This document shows positions 14,600-16,327 of a DNA stretch of 16,327 nt, piece by piece; the stretch's first letter is position 1, and each line of letters starts with the position of its first letter. The notes beneath the pieces were generated by a model. The model made no database searches, was not told the origin of the DNA, and was given only the letters and a program-made list of their open reading frames with translations. Source of the stretch: JALYUS01 sp038231255. Lineage in GTDB: Bacteria; Chloroflexota; Chloroflexia; Thermomicrobiales; JALYUS01. The stretch covers positions 1 to 16,327 of the forward strand of contig JBBRLR010000103.1 of the NCBI GenBank assembly GCA_038231255.1, in the 5' to 3' direction. Made by a program: the position numbers and the translations under genes.

Positions 14600-15568
14600 A
14601 TGTCCGTTGCAGCGCGCACGACCGGGTCCCGCAAACGGCCGCTCAAAGTCGGCATCCACCTCCCGATTACTGACCCCTGGACGGACACGCTGGCGATGGC
14701 GCGGCACGCGGCGGCGGTCGGCTTCGATTCGCTCTGGCTGCCGGATCATCTCTCGATGAAGCGCGACCAGCTCTGGATCACCGCCGGGCGACCCGTCCCG
14801 CCCGGCGTCGAATTCGAGCCGCCCGTCGGCGCGTGGGAGACATGGACACTGATCGCCGCCCTCGCGATGGCGGTGCCGGATGTCGAACTCGGCACCCTGG
14901 TGATGTGTACCGGGTTCCGCAACCCCGCCCTACTCGCCAAGATGGCCGAGACACTGGACGAGATCAGCGGCGGTCGGCTGATCCTCGGCGTCGGCTCCGG
15001 CGATGTCGCGCACGAGTTCCACGCCTTCGGCTTCCCCTTCGATCACGCCGTCAGTCGCTTCGAGGAGTCGCTCACGATCATCACGTCGCTCCTGCGCAAA
15101 GGCTACTGCGACTTCCACGGCACGTACTACGAGGTGAACGACCTGACGCTCGAACCGCGCGGCCCGCGTCCGAACGGCCCGCCGATTCTGATCGGCACCC
15201 TCCTGACCGGCAAGCGGATGCTCCGTCTCACGACGCAGTACGCCGACCTTTGGAATGGTTTCTTATGTTACGGCCGCAACTGGCCCGATGTGCTGCCGCC
15301 TTTGCGTGAGGCGATTGACGCCGCGTGCATCCAGCACGGTCGCGACCCCGCCACACTTGGGCGCACCGCCGGTGTCCGTGTCGCGCTACTTGGCGAGCAG
15401 ATCACGGGCGGCGTCGAACCCCTCGAAGGCACGACGGAGCAGATCGCCGACGCCCTGCGCGCGTACGCCCGCAACGGTGTGTCGCACGTCCAGATCTGGC
15501 TCACGCCACGCACCCTCGCCGGCATCGACGCCTTCGCGCCGGTATTGGAGGAGCTGGATCGGGGATAA
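14600..15568 (+). CDS. LLM-class flavin/F420-dependent oxidoreductase (luciferase-like), copy 2
   Basis: 322 residues, the close paralogue of the gene at 5817-6791 and with the same motifs in the same order: KRPLKVGIHL, FDSLWLPDHL, GRPVPPGVEFEPPVGAW, ELGTLVMCTGFRNPAL, SGGRLILGVGSGDV and LEPRGPRPNGPPILIG. The enzyme is cytosolic and depends on reduced flavin or F420; the substrate is unknown. The start is ATG at 14600 (MSVAARTTG), preceded by GAAAGGA; this N-terminus parallels the MSV start of copy 1. The reading frame extends 42 codons upstream without a plausible start and would run into the regulatory region. It is transcribed away from the regulator gene. The TAA stop is followed immediately by a 38-bp perfect inverted repeat. 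Confidence 0.93.
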   Translation: MSVAARTTGSRKRPLKVGIHLPITDPWTDTLAMARHAAAVGFDSLWLPDHLSMKRDQLWITAGRPVPPGVEFEPPVGAWETWTLIAALAMAVPDVELGTLVMCTGFRNPALLAKMAETLDEISGGRLILGVGSGDVAHEFHAFGFPFDHAVSRFEESLTIITSLLRKGYCDFHGTYYEVNDLTLEPRGPRPNGPPILIGTLLTGKRMLRLTTQYADLWNGFLCYGRNWPDVLPPLREAIDAACIQHGRDPATLGRTAGVRVALLGEQITGGVEPLEGTTEQIADALRAYARNGVSHVQIWLTPRTLAGIDAFAPVLEELDRG

Positions 15569-15702
15569 GGGGACCTAACCCCCGGCCGCTTCCCGCGAGG
15601 AAGGGGAGGGGATTTTCCGTGAAACCGTGGTGTTACAGGAACGCATCGGTCTCTCGATGAGTCACCCCTTCCTCGCGGGAAGCGGCCGGGGGTTAGGTCC
15701 CC
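15569..15702. repeat. Perfect 38-bp inverted repeat (MITE-like or hairpin element)
   Basis: Left arm 15569-15606 and right arm 15665-15702 are exact reverse complements over all 38 bases, with a 58-bp centre (15607-15664). The outer ends are GGGGACCTAACCCCCGGCC and its complement. The element begins at the base after the LLM stop and ends 75 bp before the next start codon. The centre has only a trivial reading frame and no transposase. No target-site duplication could be recognised at the ends, and there is no T-tract, so it is neither proven mobile nor a standard terminator. Confidence 0.85.
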
Positions 15703-15777
15703 GCTTGCGCCACCGCCCATCATCGCGCCATACTCCCCACCATGAGAAAACCGACCGAACGAAAGGAGGAGAAGCAG

Positions 15778-16327
15778 ATGCCCGCCGACACCGAGACCCG
15801 CGCGCGTATCCCCGTTCAGTCGCTGATGGACTTCACCGTCCGCGCCTTTCTCCGCGTCGGCCTGACGCAGCAGGACGCCGAAACGATGGCCGATGTCCTG
15901 ACCGGCGCAGATATCCGGGGGATTGACTCGCACGGCGTGCCCCGCTTGCGTATGTACGTCACGCGGCTGCGCGACGGCCTGACGAACCCGGAGCCGCGCA
16001 TCGCCACCGTCTCCGAGACGCCGGGCACGCTCGTCCTCGATGGCGACAATGGCTCCGGCCCGATCGTCGGCAAATACGCGATGCAGCGGTGCATCGAGAA
16101 AGCGCGCGAGAACGGCGTCGCGACGGTGACAATGCGCAACAGCAACCACTATGGCTCGCTCTACTACTACCCGCTGATGGCCGTCTCGGAGAACTTCGCG
16201 GGCATGACGATGACGACGACCGGGCCGTTCATCGTGCCGACCTTCGGCGCGGCGGGCATCCTCGGCACGAACCCGATCTGCATCGCCTTCCCCGGCGGCG
16301 ACCGCGAGCGCCCCTTCATGATTGACA
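15778..16327 (+). CDS. Malate/L-lactate dehydrogenase family (LDH2/MDH2) oxidoreductase, N-terminal part
   Basis: 183 complete codons, open at the right edge; full-length members are about 330-360 residues, so about half is present. This NAD(P)-dependent family, distinct from Rossmann-type malate dehydrogenases, oxidises 2-hydroxy acids such as malate, lactate, sulfolactate, ureidoglycolate or 2,3-diketogulonate-type compounds. Visible motifs are GADIRGIDSHGVPRL with the catalytic His of SHG near residue 48, MRNSNHYGSLYYYP (about 120-133) and GTNPICIAFP (about 163-172). The start is ATG at 15778 with AAAGGAGGAG at good spacing; an in-frame ATG at 15742 would place that ribosome binding site inside the gene. 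It is downstream of the LLM gene on the same strand, beyond the 38-bp inverted repeat. The substrate is presumably a hydroxy acid of the same pathway as the enolase-superfamily enzyme. Confidence 0.93.
   Translation, partial: MPADTETRARIPVQSLMDFTVRAFLRVGLTQQDAETMADVLTGADIRGIDSHGVPRLRMYVTRLRDGLTNPEPRIATVSETPGTLVLDGDNGSGPIVGKYAMQRCIEKARENGVATVTMRNSNHYGSLYYYPLMAVSENFAGMTMTTTGPFIVPTFGAAGILGTNPICIAFPGGDRERPFMID

Noticed and set aside
15607..15664. A small peptide gene inside the centre of the 38-bp inverted repeat
   Set aside because: Only about 13 codons from a GTG without a convincing ribosome binding site; coding potential is indistinguishable from chance.
15569..15702. Intrinsic terminator after the LLM gene
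   Set aside because: The stem is long and perfect, but no T-tract follows on either strand and the centre is 58 bp, so it is listed as a repeat instead.
15742..15777. Upstream in-frame ATG for the malate/lactate-type dehydrogenase
   Set aside because: The strong AAAGGAGGAG would fall inside the coding region and the extra Lys/Glu-rich residues look like translated ribosome binding site.

Overview
The window is GC-rich bacterial DNA (clearly above 60% GC by eye). Its proteins are typical of an environmental heterotroph. Tat/lipobox substrate-binding proteins with long Ala/Ser/Thr/Pro tethers, paired LLM-class flavin/F420 oxidoreductases, ABC importers encoded without ATPases and many dispersed intergenic palindromes together suggest a Chloroflexota-like bacterium. 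That placement is inference; no 16S or marker gene is present.

Layout. Thirteen genes lie head to tail on the minus strand, from a GntR/FCD regulator (start 14362) down to an SDR that runs off base 1. In transcription order they are: regulator; CUT1-type sugar importer (binding lipoprotein 13611-12184, permeases 12113-11172 and 11175-10321); 2-oxo acid dehydrogenase E1 alpha, E1 beta and E2 (10256-6851); LLM oxidoreductase (6791-5817); Dpp/Opp-type importer (binding lipoprotein 5766-3970, permeases 3962-3009 and 3012-2131); an enolase-superfamily dehydratase/racemase (2078-861); and the SDR (741-1). Gaps are -4 to 119 bp, so one long transcription unit or a few nested ones are plausible. A 237-bp divergent region (14363-14599) with an AT-rich island separates this block from two plus-strand genes: a close LLM paralogue (14600-15568) and a malate/L-lactate-type dehydrogenase that runs off the right edge (15778-16327).

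How the genes could work together (inference). The set looks like a regulated catabolic locus for a sugar acid or similar hydroxy-carboxylate. Two importers would bring in substrate or its oligomers. The enolase-superfamily enzyme would dehydrate or epimerise it, the SDR and the LDH2-type enzyme would oxidise hydroxyl groups, and the E1/E2 complex would decarboxylate a 2-oxo acid to an acyl-CoA. The LLM enzymes would carry out a flavin/F420 redox step. Neither importer has an ATPase here and the dehydrogenase complex has no E3, so those parts must be encoded elsewhere.

Between the genes there is an unusual amount of structured DNA. It includes a perfect 38-bp inverted repeat starting at the base after a stop codon (15569-15702), a cluster of three palindromes at 756-859 with degenerate relatives at 2100-2127 and 10294-10317, a perfect 15-bp hairpin at 12135-12168, a 14-bp inverted repeat at 9205-9246, and short-word repeats in several operon gaps. 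No rRNA, tRNA, CRISPR array, transposase gene or phage gene was seen. No gene-free stretch exceeds 300 bases.
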